A DNA stretch of 13,249 bases from JAHJQQ01 sp032907525 (GTDB lineage: Bacteria > Pseudomonadota > Gammaproteobacteria > Thiohalobacterales > Thiohalobacteraceae), in NCBI GenBank assembly GCA_032907525.1, contig JAJJPM010000123.1, positions 1-13,249 of the forward strand, given 5' to 3'. Under the pieces are notes generated by a model. The model worked only from the letters and a program-made list of their open reading frames with translations. It did not search any database and was not told where the DNA came from. Positions 1 through 7,592 of this stretch are shown here, one piece after another (the stretch's first letter is position 1; the number at the start of each line of letters is the position of its first letter). The position numbers were made by a program, and so were the translations under genes.

Positions 1-196
1 GCCGCATCGTGTTCGGGGTGCATTTCCATAGTGTGCCTGCAGGTTCTCGTGCGCCCGCCGGTGCCGCGTGCGGAAACTGCGAACCGCGGTGCGCCGCCCG
101 GCGCGTGAGCGCCTACAATTCAATCGAGCCGGAGCGCGCCGCGGGCCTCCCGCGCGGTCCCGGCGCCGGGTCCCGCCATCGCCAGGAAGGTGCGAC
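1..196. other. Leader region upstream of egtB
   Basis: This is non-coding sequence before egtB. The reading frame of egtB stays open back to about position 68, but the strong ribosome binding site and the start of family similarity both place the gene start at 197. The first 30 or so bases could belong to a neighbouring gene or its leader outside the window; nothing identifiable is left of it. A TACAAT element lies at 114-119, but no matching -35 hexamer stands 16-18 bases upstream, so I do not call a promoter. Confidence 0.5.
184..190 (+). promoter_or_regulatory. Ribosome binding site of egtB
   Basis: AGGAAGG stands six bases before the ATG at 197. It is the reason for choosing this start over the upstream in-frame candidate near 68, which has no such site and would add a 43-residue Arg/Ala/Pro-rich extension unlike EgtB proteins. 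Confidence 0.8.
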
Positions 197-1477
197 ATGG
201 ATCTGTCTGATACATCCGCGGGCACGCACGTGTCCGACCGGAACGGATCGATCATCGACGAGTTCCGGCGCGTGCGCGCGGAATCGGAGGCGCTGTGCGC
301 GCCGCTCGAGATCGAGGATTACGGCATCCAGACCATGCCGGACGTCAGCCCGCCGAAATGGCACCTGGCGCATGTGTCCTGGTTCTTCGAGACCTTCGTG
401 CTCAAGCCGTTCGCGCGCGACTATGCGGAGTTCCGGCCGAAGTTCGCGCAGCTGTTCAATTCCTATTACGAGACCGTGGGCAGCTATCATCCGCGTCCGG
501 AACGCGGGCTGCTGGCGCGGCCGACCGTCGCCGAGGTGTTCGCCTACCGCAGGCACGTCGACGAGGCGGTGATGCGGCTGCTGACCGATCCGCCCGCGCC
601 GTGCGCCGAGGAGATCCGCCGGCGCGTACGGCTGGGGCTGAATCACGAGCAGCAGCATCAGGAGCTGCTGGTCACCGACATCAAGCACATCTTCGCCTAC
701 AATCCGCTGCGCCCCGTCTATCACGCCGGCCGCGCGCCGCGCCGCGCCGCGCCGAAGCCGGACTGGATCGGCTTCCCGTCCGGTCTCTACGAGATCGGGC
801 ATGCCGGTGACGGCTTCGGCTTCGACAACGAGTTTCCGCGGCACCGGGTATTCGTGCAGGCCTTCCTGCTCGCGTCCCGTCCCGTGAGCAACGCCGAGTA
901 CCTGGCCTTCATGGAGGCCGGCGGCTACCGGCGCGCCGAACTCTGGCTGTCCGCGGGCTGGAAGCAGGTGCGCGACGCGGGCTGGGACCGGCCGCTCTAT
1001 TGGGAACACGCGGCCGGGGGCTGGGAACACATGACGCTCGCGGGCTGGACGCCGCTCGATCCGGATGCGCCGGTCTGCCATCTGAGCTACTTCGAGGCGG
1101 ACGCCTACGCACGCTGGTGCGGCAAGCGGCTGCCCACCGAAATGGAATGGGAAGTGGCGGCGGCGCGGCTGCCGGTGCAGGGCAACTTCGCCGCGAGCGG
1201 CTGGCTGCAGCCGGCCGCCGCCGCGCGGAGCGGGCTGGCGCAGATGTACGGCGATGTCTGGGAATGGACGTCGTCGGCCTACGCGGCCTATCCGGGCTAC
1301 CGGCCGCCGGGCGGCGCCCTGGGCGAATACAACGGCAAGTTCATGTGCGGCCAGTTCGTGCTGCGCGGCGGTTCGTGCGCGACGCCGGACGGCCATGTGC
1401 GGGCCAGCTACCGCAATTTCTTCTATCCCCACGACCGCTGGCAGTTCAGCGGCCTGCGCCTCGCGGACGATTTCTGA
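197..1477 (+). CDS. egtB: Ergothioneine biosynthesis protein EgtB (sulfoxide synthase)
   Basis: This is the non-haem iron enzyme that joins trimethylhistidine (hercynine) to a thiol donor with oxygen, giving the sulfoxide precursor of ergothioneine in the cytoplasm. The 426-residue protein has the family's two parts: an N-terminal DinB-like four-helix domain (about 20-170) and a C-terminal formylglycine-generating-enzyme-like domain (about 190-426, with NAEYLAFME, RLPTEMEWE, YGDVWEWTSS and VLRGGSC). The expected iron ligands are His60 in WHLAH and His150/His154 in HEQQHQE. FNSYYE places paired tyrosines at 90-91; as I recall, cysteine-using EgtBs such as the Chloracidobacterium enzyme have such a pair. 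With no egtA or egtC nearby, cysteine is the likelier donor here than gamma-glutamylcysteine; that is inference. The selenoneine enzyme SenA is a homologue, but the adjoining egtD favours EgtB. The stop codon is followed directly by the egtD ATG. Confidence 0.95.
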   Translation: MDLSDTSAGTHVSDRNGSIIDEFRRVRAESEALCAPLEIEDYGIQTMPDVSPPKWHLAHVSWFFETFVLKPFARDYAEFRPKFAQLFNSYYETVGSYHPRPERGLLARPTVAEVFAYRRHVDEAVMRLLTDPPAPCAEEIRRRVRLGLNHEQQHQELLVTDIKHIFAYNPLRPVYHAGRAPRRAAPKPDWIGFPSGLYEIGHAGDGFGFDNEFPRHRVFVQAFLLASRPVSNAEYLAFMEAGGYRRAELWLSAGWKQVRDAGWDRPLYWEHAAGGWEHMTLAGWTPLDPDAPVCHLSYFEADAYARWCGKRLPTEMEWEVAAARLPVQGNFAASGWLQPAAAARSGLAQMYGDVWEWTSSAYAAYPGYRPPGGALGEYNGKFMCGQFVLRGGSCATPDGHVRASYRNFFYPHDRWQFSGLRLADDF

Positions 1478-2452
1478 ATGCAGCGCGATGCGGCCTTCTC
1501 GTTTCACGACCGCCGGCCGCGGCCCGCGGATTTCCGTCAGGAGGTGCTCGACGGGCTGTCGCGGCGGCCGCCCTCCGTGCCGCCCAAGTTCTTCTACGAC
1601 GAAACCGGCTCGCGTCTGTTCGACCGCATCTGCGCCTCGCCCGAGTACTATCCGACGCGCACCGAGATCGGCATCCTCCGCGACAACGCCGCCGCCATCG
1701 CCGCGCGCGTCGGCCGCGACTGCCTGCTGATCGAGCCCGGCAGCGGCAACAGCGCCAAGGTGCGCGAGCTGCTGGAACCGCTGGCGCCGCGGCTGTACAT
1801 GCCCGTCGACATCTCCCGGCAGTATCTGCGCGAGTCCGCGGCGCGGCTGGCGCGTGAATTTCCCTGGCTGGAGGTGCGCGCCGCCTGCGCGGACTTCACC
1901 GACGGACGGCCGCTGCCCGCGCTGCCGCGCGACGGACGGCGCGTGGTCTTCTTTCCGGGATCGAGCGTGGGCAACTTCGAGCCGGACGACGCCCGCGATT
2001 TCCTGGCCTTCATGGCCGCGACGGTGGGCGAGGGCGGCGGGCTGCTGATCGGTGTCGACCTGAAAAAGGACATCGGCGTGCTGGAGGCCGCCTACAACGA
2101 TGCCGGCGGCGCCACGGCCGCGTTCAACCTCAATCTCCTCGTCCGCATCAACCGCGAGCTGGGTGCGGACTTCGATCCCGGCGGCTTCGCGCACCGCGCC
2201 TTCTACGACCCCGGCCGCGGCCGCATCGAGATGCATCTGGTCAGCCGGCGCGCGCAGCGCGTGAGCGTCGGCGGGCGCCGCTTCGTGTTCGGCGAAGGGG
2301 AATCCATCCACACCGAGAATTCGTACAAGTACACGGTGGACGGGTTCGCCGCGCTGGCCGCCTCGGCCGGCTTCCGTCTGGAGGATGTGTGGACCGACGC
2401 GCGTTCGCTGTTCAGCGTGCAGTGCTACTCGGCGGTGGGCGGCGGTGCGTGA
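1478..2452 (+). CDS. egtD: L-histidine N-alpha-methyltransferase EgtD
   Basis: EgtD uses three S-adenosylmethionine molecules to trimethylate the amino group of histidine, making hercynine, the substrate of EgtB. The 324-residue length is normal. Motifs in order are FFYDETGSRLFDRI (38-51), SPEYYPTRTE (54-63), the SAM-binding EPGSGNSAK (86-94), MPVDIS (108-113), FFPGSSVGNF (158-167), GVDLKKD (192-198), YND (206-208) and TENSYKY (279-285). Asn166 and Tyr206 align with the histidine-binding residues of the same number reported for mycobacterial EgtD, and Glu280/Ser282 fit its Glu282/Ser284, so the active site looks intact. The ATG follows the egtB TGA with no gap, which implies translational coupling; the enzyme for the first step is the second gene of the pair. 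The stop codon is 12 bases from the convergent UPF0149 gene, with no clear terminator between. Confidence 0.96.
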   Translation: MQRDAAFSFHDRRPRPADFRQEVLDGLSRRPPSVPPKFFYDETGSRLFDRICASPEYYPTRTEIGILRDNAAAIAARVGRDCLLIEPGSGNSAKVRELLEPLAPRLYMPVDISRQYLRESAARLAREFPWLEVRAACADFTDGRPLPALPRDGRRVVFFPGSSVGNFEPDDARDFLAFMAATVGEGGGLLIGVDLKKDIGVLEAAYNDAGGATAAFNLNLLVRINRELGADFDPGGFAHRAFYDPGRGRIEMHLVSRRAQRVSVGGRRFVFGEGESIHTENSYKYTVDGFAALAASAGFRLEDVWTDARSLFSVQCYSAVGGGA

Positions 2453-2464
2453 GTCCCGGCCGCC

Positions 2465-3019
2465 TCAGTCGCGTCCTTCGGCCTTCCAGTACCGGTACAC
2501 CGACTCCGCCGCGCCGGGCACGGCATCGCACAGACGCGCGTAGGCCGCGTCCGGCTGGCTGCGGGTCCGCGCCAGGCGCAGGATGAGATCCAGCGGCGCG
2601 TTCAGAATGGCGCGCGCGTCCTGTGTCCAGCGCTCGCTGAACAGCGCGAATCCCGAGGCGAAGCCGCGGCACCAGCGCTGCGCGTCGACGTGCGTGCGAC
2701 CGCCACCGTCGCGCACGTAATCGAACACGGGGCGGAAGCCGCCGTCCTCCGCGAGGCCGCGTTCGATCTCACCGAACAGCCGCAGCGCCAGGCCGAGCAT
2801 CTCGCGGGCCTCGTCACCGCTGCCGAATACCGGTTCGTCGAACATCAGCCGCAGCCACTCCGCCGGCTCGAGGCGCTCCGGCCCGCTGGCCACGGCGGTG
2901 AGGAAGCCGTGGGCATAGGACAGGCCCATGGCGTCGCCGCCGCAGGCCGTGGTGTGCAGAAAACGGTCGAGGCGGGCGAGATCGGTCTGGCCGAGCGGGC
3001 GTGTGTGGTCGGGGAGCAT
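2465..3019 (-). CDS. UPF0149 family protein (YgfB/YecA-type)
   Basis: This is a 184-residue soluble, mostly helical protein of the UPF0149 family. The family signature is visible: an N-terminal LARLDRFL helix, then MGLSYAHGFLTAVASGPE (31-48) followed by EPAEWL, and later the WCRGFASGF stretch (116-124) that matches WCxGxxxG in YecA. The C-terminal SEC-C zinc motif of E. coli YecA is absent, so the protein is a short form. The ATG at 3019 is chosen because family members start shortly before this first helix; an upstream start at 3091 would add 24 unrelated residues. Neither start has a convincing ribosome binding site. No catalytic function is established for the family; YgfB of Pseudomonas aeruginosa has been linked to gene regulation, which cannot be transferred here. 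The gene stands alone, convergent with egtD. Confidence 0.8.
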   Translation of the reverse strand: MLPDHTRPLGQTDLARLDRFLHTTACGGDAMGLSYAHGFLTAVASGPERLEPAEWLRLMFDEPVFGSGDEAREMLGLALRLFGEIERGLAEDGGFRPVFDYVRDGGGRTHVDAQRWCRGFASGFALFSERWTQDARAILNAPLDLILRLARTRSQPDAAYARLCDAVPGAAESVYRYWKAEGRD

Positions 3020-3216
3020 GCCGCATGCTCGCGCACCGCCACCGCGCGGGTCAAGCGCCGTGCCGCGACATGTGAAGATCTGCGTTGACAAAGGTTCGCC
3101 TTGGGCTCTGCAGGCCGGACGACGCCAGGCGTAATCCGGGATAGCCGTGGGGCTCGCCGGTGCACGGCGGACGGTTCTGCTGCATCATGGCCGAAACCGC
3201 GACCGAGGACATCGCC
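3020..3216. other. Divergent intergenic region, UPF0149 / DUF502
   Basis: This roughly 200-base gap must hold the promoters of the two divergent genes. A perfect TTGACA lies at 3085-3090 on the plus strand, but 17 bases downstream the sequence is CTGCAG, a poor -10, so the promoter is not resolved. GCATGC at 3024-3029 is a six-base palindrome only. I see no gene, RNA or strong repeat here. Confidence 0.4.
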
Positions 3217-3819
3217 ATGATGCGCGCCATCAGCAGGAACATCCTTACCGGCCTGATCACGATTCTGCCGGTCGTACTGACGATCTATCTGTTCTACTGG
3301 CTGGTGGTGTCCACCGAGGCGGCGCTGGGCGGGATGCTCGAGGCGGTGCTCCCGACGGGCGCCTACCGGCCCGGCATGGGCGTGGGCGTCGGGCTGGCCG
3401 CGGCGTTCGTGGTGGGGCTGCTGATGCGCGCCCTGGCGGTGCGCCGGCTGTTCGCGCTGGGCGAGCGCATCTTCACGCGCCTGCCGCTGATCAAGTCGGT
3501 GTACTCCGCGATCCGCGATCTGCTGGACTATTTCTCGCCCGAACGGAAGCGGGACTTCGGCCAGGTCGTGGCGGTGACTTTCGGCGAGATGCAGCTGATC
3601 GGCTTCGTCACCCAGGCCGACGCGGCGCGCCTGCCGGCGGAATTCCGCGGCCAGGACGCCGTGCTGGTGTACCTGCCCATGAGTTACATGATCGGCGGCT
3701 ATGCCGTGCTCATGCCGCGCAGCGCGGTGCGTCCGCTGGACATGGGCATGGAGGAGGCCATGCGCTTCGTGCTCACCGCCGGCGTGACGGGCGAACCCAG
3801 GCGCGCGCCGTCGTCCTGA
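3217..3819 (+). CDS. DUF502 family inner-membrane protein
   Basis: This is a 200-residue membrane protein of unknown function. Two hydrophobic helices are evident (about 8-32 and 54-75), followed by a soluble C-terminal half. Family hallmarks are the RNILTGLITILPVVLTIY opening, the RLPLIKSVYSAIRDLLDYFS stretch (88-107), and the conserved AVLVYLPMSYMIGGYAVLMPRS region (148-169). Length and domain content are normal for DUF502. The start is the first of two adjacent ATGs (3217 and 3220), preceded by GAGG eight bases upstream; earlier in-frame starts at 3160 (GTG) and 3187 would add residues not seen in the family. The gene is convergent with the phosphoesterase fusion, whose stop lies 16 bases away, and no canonical terminator is visible in between. 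Plant DUF502 relatives are known as LCV-like proteins, which gives no biochemical activity. Confidence 0.85.
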   Translation: MMRAISRNILTGLITILPVVLTIYLFYWLVVSTEAALGGMLEAVLPTGAYRPGMGVGVGLAAAFVVGLLMRALAVRRLFALGERIFTRLPLIKSVYSAIRDLLDYFSPERKRDFGQVVAVTFGEMQLIGFVTQADAARLPAEFRGQDAVLVYLPMSYMIGGYAVLMPRSAVRPLDMGMEEAMRFVLTAGVTGEPRRAPSS

Positions 3820-3835
3820 GCGGCGTTCCGCGCGT

Positions 3836-6256
3836 TCACCGTGCGCGGGGGATGCGCAGTTCCGCCACCAGCGGCAGATGATCGGAGGCGACGCGCGCGA
3901 GCTCCGAGTCGGGCACCTCGATGCCCGTCACCTCGATGTCGGGGCTGACGAAGATGTGGTCGATGCGCACCGTCGGGAAGCGCCCGGAGAAGGTGCTGCG
4001 CGGGCGGTGCTGCCGCGCCTCGATCTGGACGTCGTTGAGGCGTGTCGCGAGCTGCCGGCACACCGGCGACGACGGCAGCGCGTTGAAGTCCCCGCACAGG
4101 ATCACCGGCGCGCGGCAGCGTTCGTTTCCCAGCCATTCCGCACCGAGCAGCGCTTCCGCCTGCGCCGTGCGTTCGCGCGCGATCAGTCCCAGATGGGTGT
4201 TGATGATCTGGATCTCGCGGCCGTGCAGATCGACGGTCACCCATAGCGCCCCGCGCGGCTCGAGCTGTGGTCTGTCGGCCAGCCCCGGCAGCGGCGCGGC
4301 CTTGACCAGAAAGCGCGGCAGGTGCGTCAGGATGGCATCGCCGTAGCGCTCCTCGTCCAGGTGCATGGCCGGATGGAAATGGAAGTCCATCTCCAGACAG
4401 CGGGCGATGAGCTGCGCCTGATCCAGACCCTGGGTGCGGCTGCGGCCCACGTCGAGTTCCTGCAGCGCCACCACGTCCGGCCGGGCGCGGGCGATGACGC
4501 GGGCGACACGTTCGGGATCGATCTTGCCGTCCATGCCGATGCAGCTGTGCACGTTGTAGGTCATGACCCGCAGGGTTTCCGTGCGCGCCGCGGCCCGGCG
4601 TCGGGCGGTCGCGCCGGGCGCACCGGCGGGCTGGCGGGCGGGACGGCCGAGGTGGCGCAGCGCCGCATCGCGCAGATCGAGGGCGCGCAGATAGGGGTGG
4701 CCACGCGCCGCCAGCGGCGCATCGTCGGGGAGCAGCGCGAAGCCGTTGGTCTCTTCCGGCGAGGCGCCGGCGTGGGCGCCGTTTTCGGTGGCGAAGGTCA
4801 GCGGGATCACGCCCGTGCGCCAGCCGAGCAGGATGAAATCGCCGGCGTCCGGATGTTCGCACAGGCGCAGCAGGTCGGGGCCGAGCGCGTCGCGGAACGG
4901 GTGGTCCGGGCCGAACAGCGTGGCCGCATCCTCCGGCACGCGGAATTGTCCGGCGTCGGTGTGCGCCCGCAGACGTCCCGCGGCATCGCGCGCGACGACG
5001 ACCGGCACCCGGTGCGTCAGCGCCAGCTCCCGCGCGATGGCCTCGCGCACGCCGGCCTCCAGCTCCACGGGCGAATACACATGACCGACCGGTCCCAGCG
5101 CCGCCACGCTGGGCAGCGCCTCGTCGGCCTCGAAGCCGTTGATGCCGAGCACCGCGAACAGGCGCTGCACGTTCCGGCCGCCGAGAAAGCGCACGCGCTG
5201 CGTCTGGATGCCGGCCGCGCCGCCGGCGCCGACGGCCGGCGCATGCGCGCCCGCCGCCGTGAAGGCTGCCGCCACCGCCTCCTCGAGTGGATAGCCCTGC
5301 AGGTCCTCATAGGCGCGCGTCAGCGCCTGGCCGTGATCGGAATACACCCAGAGCTCGTAATGGCGCCATGGCGAGCGGTTGGCGGCACGCCACAGCCGCG
5401 CGATGGCGTCGTCGATGCCCTTCAGCGTCCAGTGCGCGAACAGCGAATGCGGGCCGCGGCGGTGCGACTGTTCGTCGTAGCCGAGAAAATTGATGTGCAC
5501 GACGGGCAGGCCGCGGGCGATGTCGATCTTGCCGCCGATCACGCAGAGTTCGCGCAGCAGGATGGCGATGGCCACGCGCGTCGGGATGAATTTCAGCTCG
5601 CGCAGGAAATCGTGGCCGCGGTGGATGCCGCGCACGAAGTCGACCAGCGCCAGGCCGAACTCCAGTACCGTCAGCACCCCGACGCGCAGGAAGCTGTAGA
5701 GGTTCACGAGCAGGAACGCCGCCACCACCAGCGGATTGGCGGCGCGCAGCGTCGGTCCCCAGCCCATGGACGAAGGGCAGAAGTGCGACTCCGCCGCGCC
5801 GCCGGTGAAGTTGTCCGCATAGGCGCTGCCGCCCGCGAGCAGCGGCTCGTTGCCGTTGGCCGCATGCAGCGCCTCGACGCGCGCCGCCGCCTCGGGCTCG
5901 AACATGCGGACCACGCGCCCGGTCCCGCGGTCCATGAAGGAAAAGGCCGGCACCGCGCATTCGACGCCGTAGAACAGCTCCGCCTGGACGGCCGGCGTCG
6001 TCGCGGGCAGGCCGGCATAGAAGGCGTGAGTGCGGTAGTGCTCGCGCGCGACGAGCCGGCGCAGGAACGGCAGTTCGCCACGCGCCAGCGCGCGCTCGAA
6101 TTCCGGCTGCGACAGCCCGTCGATCTGGATCATGACCAGACCCGGCCGCGTCGGCGCGCCTTCGGATACCGGCAGGCGCAGCAGGCGCGCCAGCCAGACG
6201 CTGCGGCTGAGACTGCGGCGCAGGCGCCGGAGAAAGACCTCGACCCGGCCGATCAT
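3836..6256 (-). CDS. Fusion: alkaline-phosphatase-superfamily hydrolase + EEP phosphoesterase
   Basis: This 806-residue protein joins two unrelated metal-dependent phosphoesterases. Residues about 38-532 match the alkaline phosphatase/phosphodiesterase superfamily. They carry the likely ligand and nucleophile set: Asp46 in MIQIDGL, Thr86/Thr87 in LPATTPA, Asp261 and His265 in GYDEQSH, Asp307-His308 in YSDHGQ, and His495 in ENGAHAG. Residues about 561-806 form an endonuclease/exonuclease/phosphatase domain with TYNVHS (Asn568), QELD (Glu600), NTHLG (His688), GDFNALP (Asp723, Asn725), RIDHIF (Asp766) and SDHLP (Asp792, His793), so both active sites look complete. A Pro/Ala/Arg-rich linker (about 533-560) joins them. 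No signal peptide is seen, but a hydrophobic stretch at 175-207 could contact the membrane. The gene is last in the four-gene unit, 46 bases after the GT4 gene; no strong ribosome binding site precedes its ATG. A phospholipid, glycolipid phosphate or nucleotide substrate is possible; the sequence does not decide. Confidence 0.88.
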   Translation of the reverse strand: MIGRVEVFLRRLRRSLSRSVWLARLLRLPVSEGAPTRPGLVMIQIDGLSQPEFERALARGELPFLRRLVAREHYRTHAFYAGLPATTPAVQAELFYGVECAVPAFSFMDRGTGRVVRMFEPEAAARVEALHAANGNEPLLAGGSAYADNFTGGAAESHFCPSSMGWGPTLRAANPLVVAAFLLVNLYSFLRVGVLTVLEFGLALVDFVRGIHRGHDFLRELKFIPTRVAIAILLRELCVIGGKIDIARGLPVVHINFLGYDEQSHRRGPHSLFAHWTLKGIDDAIARLWRAANRSPWRHYELWVYSDHGQALTRAYEDLQGYPLEEAVAAAFTAAGAHAPAVGAGGAAGIQTQRVRFLGGRNVQRLFAVLGINGFEADEALPSVAALGPVGHVYSPVELEAGVREAIARELALTHRVPVVVARDAAGRLRAHTDAGQFRVPEDAATLFGPDHPFRDALGPDLLRLCEHPDAGDFILLGWRTGVIPLTFATENGAHAGASPEETNGFALLPDDAPLAARGHPYLRALDLRDAALRHLGRPARQPAGAPGATARRRAAARTETLRVMTYNVHSCIGMDGKIDPERVARVIARARPDVVALQELDVGRSRTQGLDQAQLIARCLEMDFHFHPAMHLDEERYGDAILTHLPRFLVKAAPLPGLADRPQLEPRGALWVTVDLHGREIQIINTHLGLIARERTAQAEALLGAEWLGNERCRAPVILCGDFNALPSSPVCRQLATRLNDVQIEARQHRPRSTFSGRFPTVRIDHIFVSPDIEVTGIEVPDSELARVASDHLPLVAELRIPRAR

Positions 6257-6302
6257 GGGGCGGTCCGCCGCGGGTGCGCGGGCCGGAGACGCTGCGGCCG
6301 CA

Positions 6303-7589
6303 TCAGTCCTCCTTGCCCGAGAACAGGCCGGTGCCGAGCGCCGCGTCGCCCGCGCCGGCCACGCTCTTCAGGATGTCCCACTCCGTCCTGATCGCAGTGA
6401 TGACGTCCTCCCAGCCCTTGTCGTCCTCGCGGGCGTCGGCGGCCGTCCGCGGCCGGAGCGAGGCGTAGCAGGCGAGCGCCCTGTCGGCGCAGCGCGGCAT
6501 GGAGAAGGCCTCGGCGGTGTCGAGCGCGGCCTGCCGCACGGTGCGCCGTGCCTCGGCGTCGAGCGCAGTGATCCAGCGCAGCGCCGCGCCGAACGCCGCC
6601 GGCGTCGCCCCGCGCAGCAGGCGGCCGTTCACGCCGTCCTCCACCACCTCGCGCGCACCGGGCGCGTCCAGCGCCACCACCGGCAGCCCGGCGGCCATGG
6701 CCTCGGTCAGCACCATGCCCTGGGTCTCGCTCAGTGACGCGAAGGCGAACACGTCCATCGCGTGCAGCGCATCCGCGAGCTGGCGCCCCTGGAGGATGCC
6801 GAGGACGTGCAGCCGCGCGGCGAGGCCGGCACGGGCGAAGGTGTCCCGTATGACCTTCTCCGACGGACCGGTGCCGATCACCAGGAAGTGCGCGCGTGCA
6901 TCGCCGGCGACGAAATCCGCGACCGCGTGCGCCAGGAACTCCAGGTTCTTCTCCGGTGCGAGCCGTCCGAGATGGCCGACCACGAAGGCGTCGCCGGGAA
7001 TGCCCAGCTGCCGGCGCACGGCGGCCCCGTCGCCCGTCGCGAAGCTCTCCAGCCGCACGCCGGTGGGCACCACCTCGATGGGCGCGACCACGCCGCGTTC
7101 GACCAGCAGGTCGCGGATGCTCTCGCTGGGCGCGAAGACCTGGTCGGAGAGATTGGCGTAGCGGGTGGCGAGTTCGATGGCGAAGCGCTTCATCGCCGGC
7201 GAGTCGCCGGGCACGTAGTGCGTGTACCGCTCATAGAGCGTGTGATGGGTGAACACCAGCGGCAGCTCGCGCCGGCGCGCGACGCGCACCGCGGTCATGC
7301 CGAGCAGAAAGGGGTGCTGGGAGTGGACGATCTCCGGGCCGAAGGCGTCGATGGCGTCGCTGAACTGCGGTCCCAGCGGCAGCGCCACGGAAAAATCGCT
7401 GGCGTTGAATTTCTGGATCGCCGGCACGCGGATCACGTCCGTTTCATGTCCGGGCATGTCGGGAAACTCCGGCGCCACGATCAGCACGCGATGGCCGCGC
7501 CGGCGGTATTCCTCGGCGAAGGCCGCCACCGAGCGGGCGACGCCGCCCACGTGCGGGGCGTAGGTGTTGGTGAGGATGAGGATGTTCAT
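6303..7589 (-). CDS. GT4 glycosyltransferase, diacylglycerol-glucosyltransferase-like
   Basis: This 428-residue GT-B-fold retaining glycosyltransferase transfers a sugar from a nucleotide sugar to an acceptor at the cytoplasmic face. The N-terminal acceptor domain shows NTYAPHVGGVARSV (8-21) with the Gly-Gly loop, VHSQHPFLLG (88-97) and FTHHTLYERYTHYVP (113-127), a pattern typical of the diacylglycerol glucosyl/mannosyltransferase branch. The donor domain shows VPTGVRLESF (174-183), GHLGRLAPEKN (205-215) and the EX7E motif Glu288-Glu296 in ETQGMVLTEAMAAG. The last 45-50 residues (from about 380) lie beyond the usual fold and are polar, ending in FSGKED. The ATG follows the stop of the glycosidase-like gene by three bases, with AAGGA about ten bases upstream, so the two are translationally coupled. 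The family assignment is firm; a lipid acceptor is inference from the motif pattern and the VTT neighbour. Confidence 0.88.
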   Translation of the reverse strand: MNILILTNTYAPHVGGVARSVAAFAEEYRRRGHRVLIVAPEFPDMPGHETDVIRVPAIQKFNASDFSVALPLGPQFSDAIDAFGPEIVHSQHPFLLGMTAVRVARRRELPLVFTHHTLYERYTHYVPGDSPAMKRFAIELATRYANLSDQVFAPSESIRDLLVERGVVAPIEVVPTGVRLESFATGDGAAVRRQLGIPGDAFVVGHLGRLAPEKNLEFLAHAVADFVAGDARAHFLVIGTGPSEKVIRDTFARAGLAARLHVLGILQGRQLADALHAMDVFAFASLSETQGMVLTEAMAAGLPVVALDAPGAREVVEDGVNGRLLRGATPAAFGAALRWITALDAEARRTVRQAALDTAEAFSMPRCADRALACYASLRPRTAADAREDDKGWEDVITAIRTEWDILKSVAGAGDAALGTGLFSGKED

Positions 7590-7592
7590 GCG

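Noticed and set aside
114..119. TACAAT as a -10 element for egtBD
   Set aside because: No recognisable -35 hexamer at 16-18 bases upstream; the region there is plain GC-rich sequence.
113..2311. A 732-codon open frame on the minus strand, opposite egtB and egtD
   Set aside because: It is the antisense shadow of two firmly identified genes in GC-rich DNA; its translation is low-complexity Arg/Ala/His-rich with no recognisable domain.
2440..2470. Bidirectional terminator between egtD and the UPF0149 gene
   Set aside because: Only a short GGCGG/CCGCC pairing is possible, and no T-run follows on either strand.
3085..3113. TTGACA-based promoter before the DUF502 gene
   Set aside because: The -35 is perfect, but the hexamer 17 bases downstream is CTGCAG, so a sigma-70 promoter is not supported.
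4322..6391. A 689-codon open frame on the plus strand, opposite the phosphoesterase fusion
   Set aside because: The complementary strand encodes complete catalytic motifs of two known superfamilies; the plus-strand product is Arg/Gln/Ala-rich with no family features.
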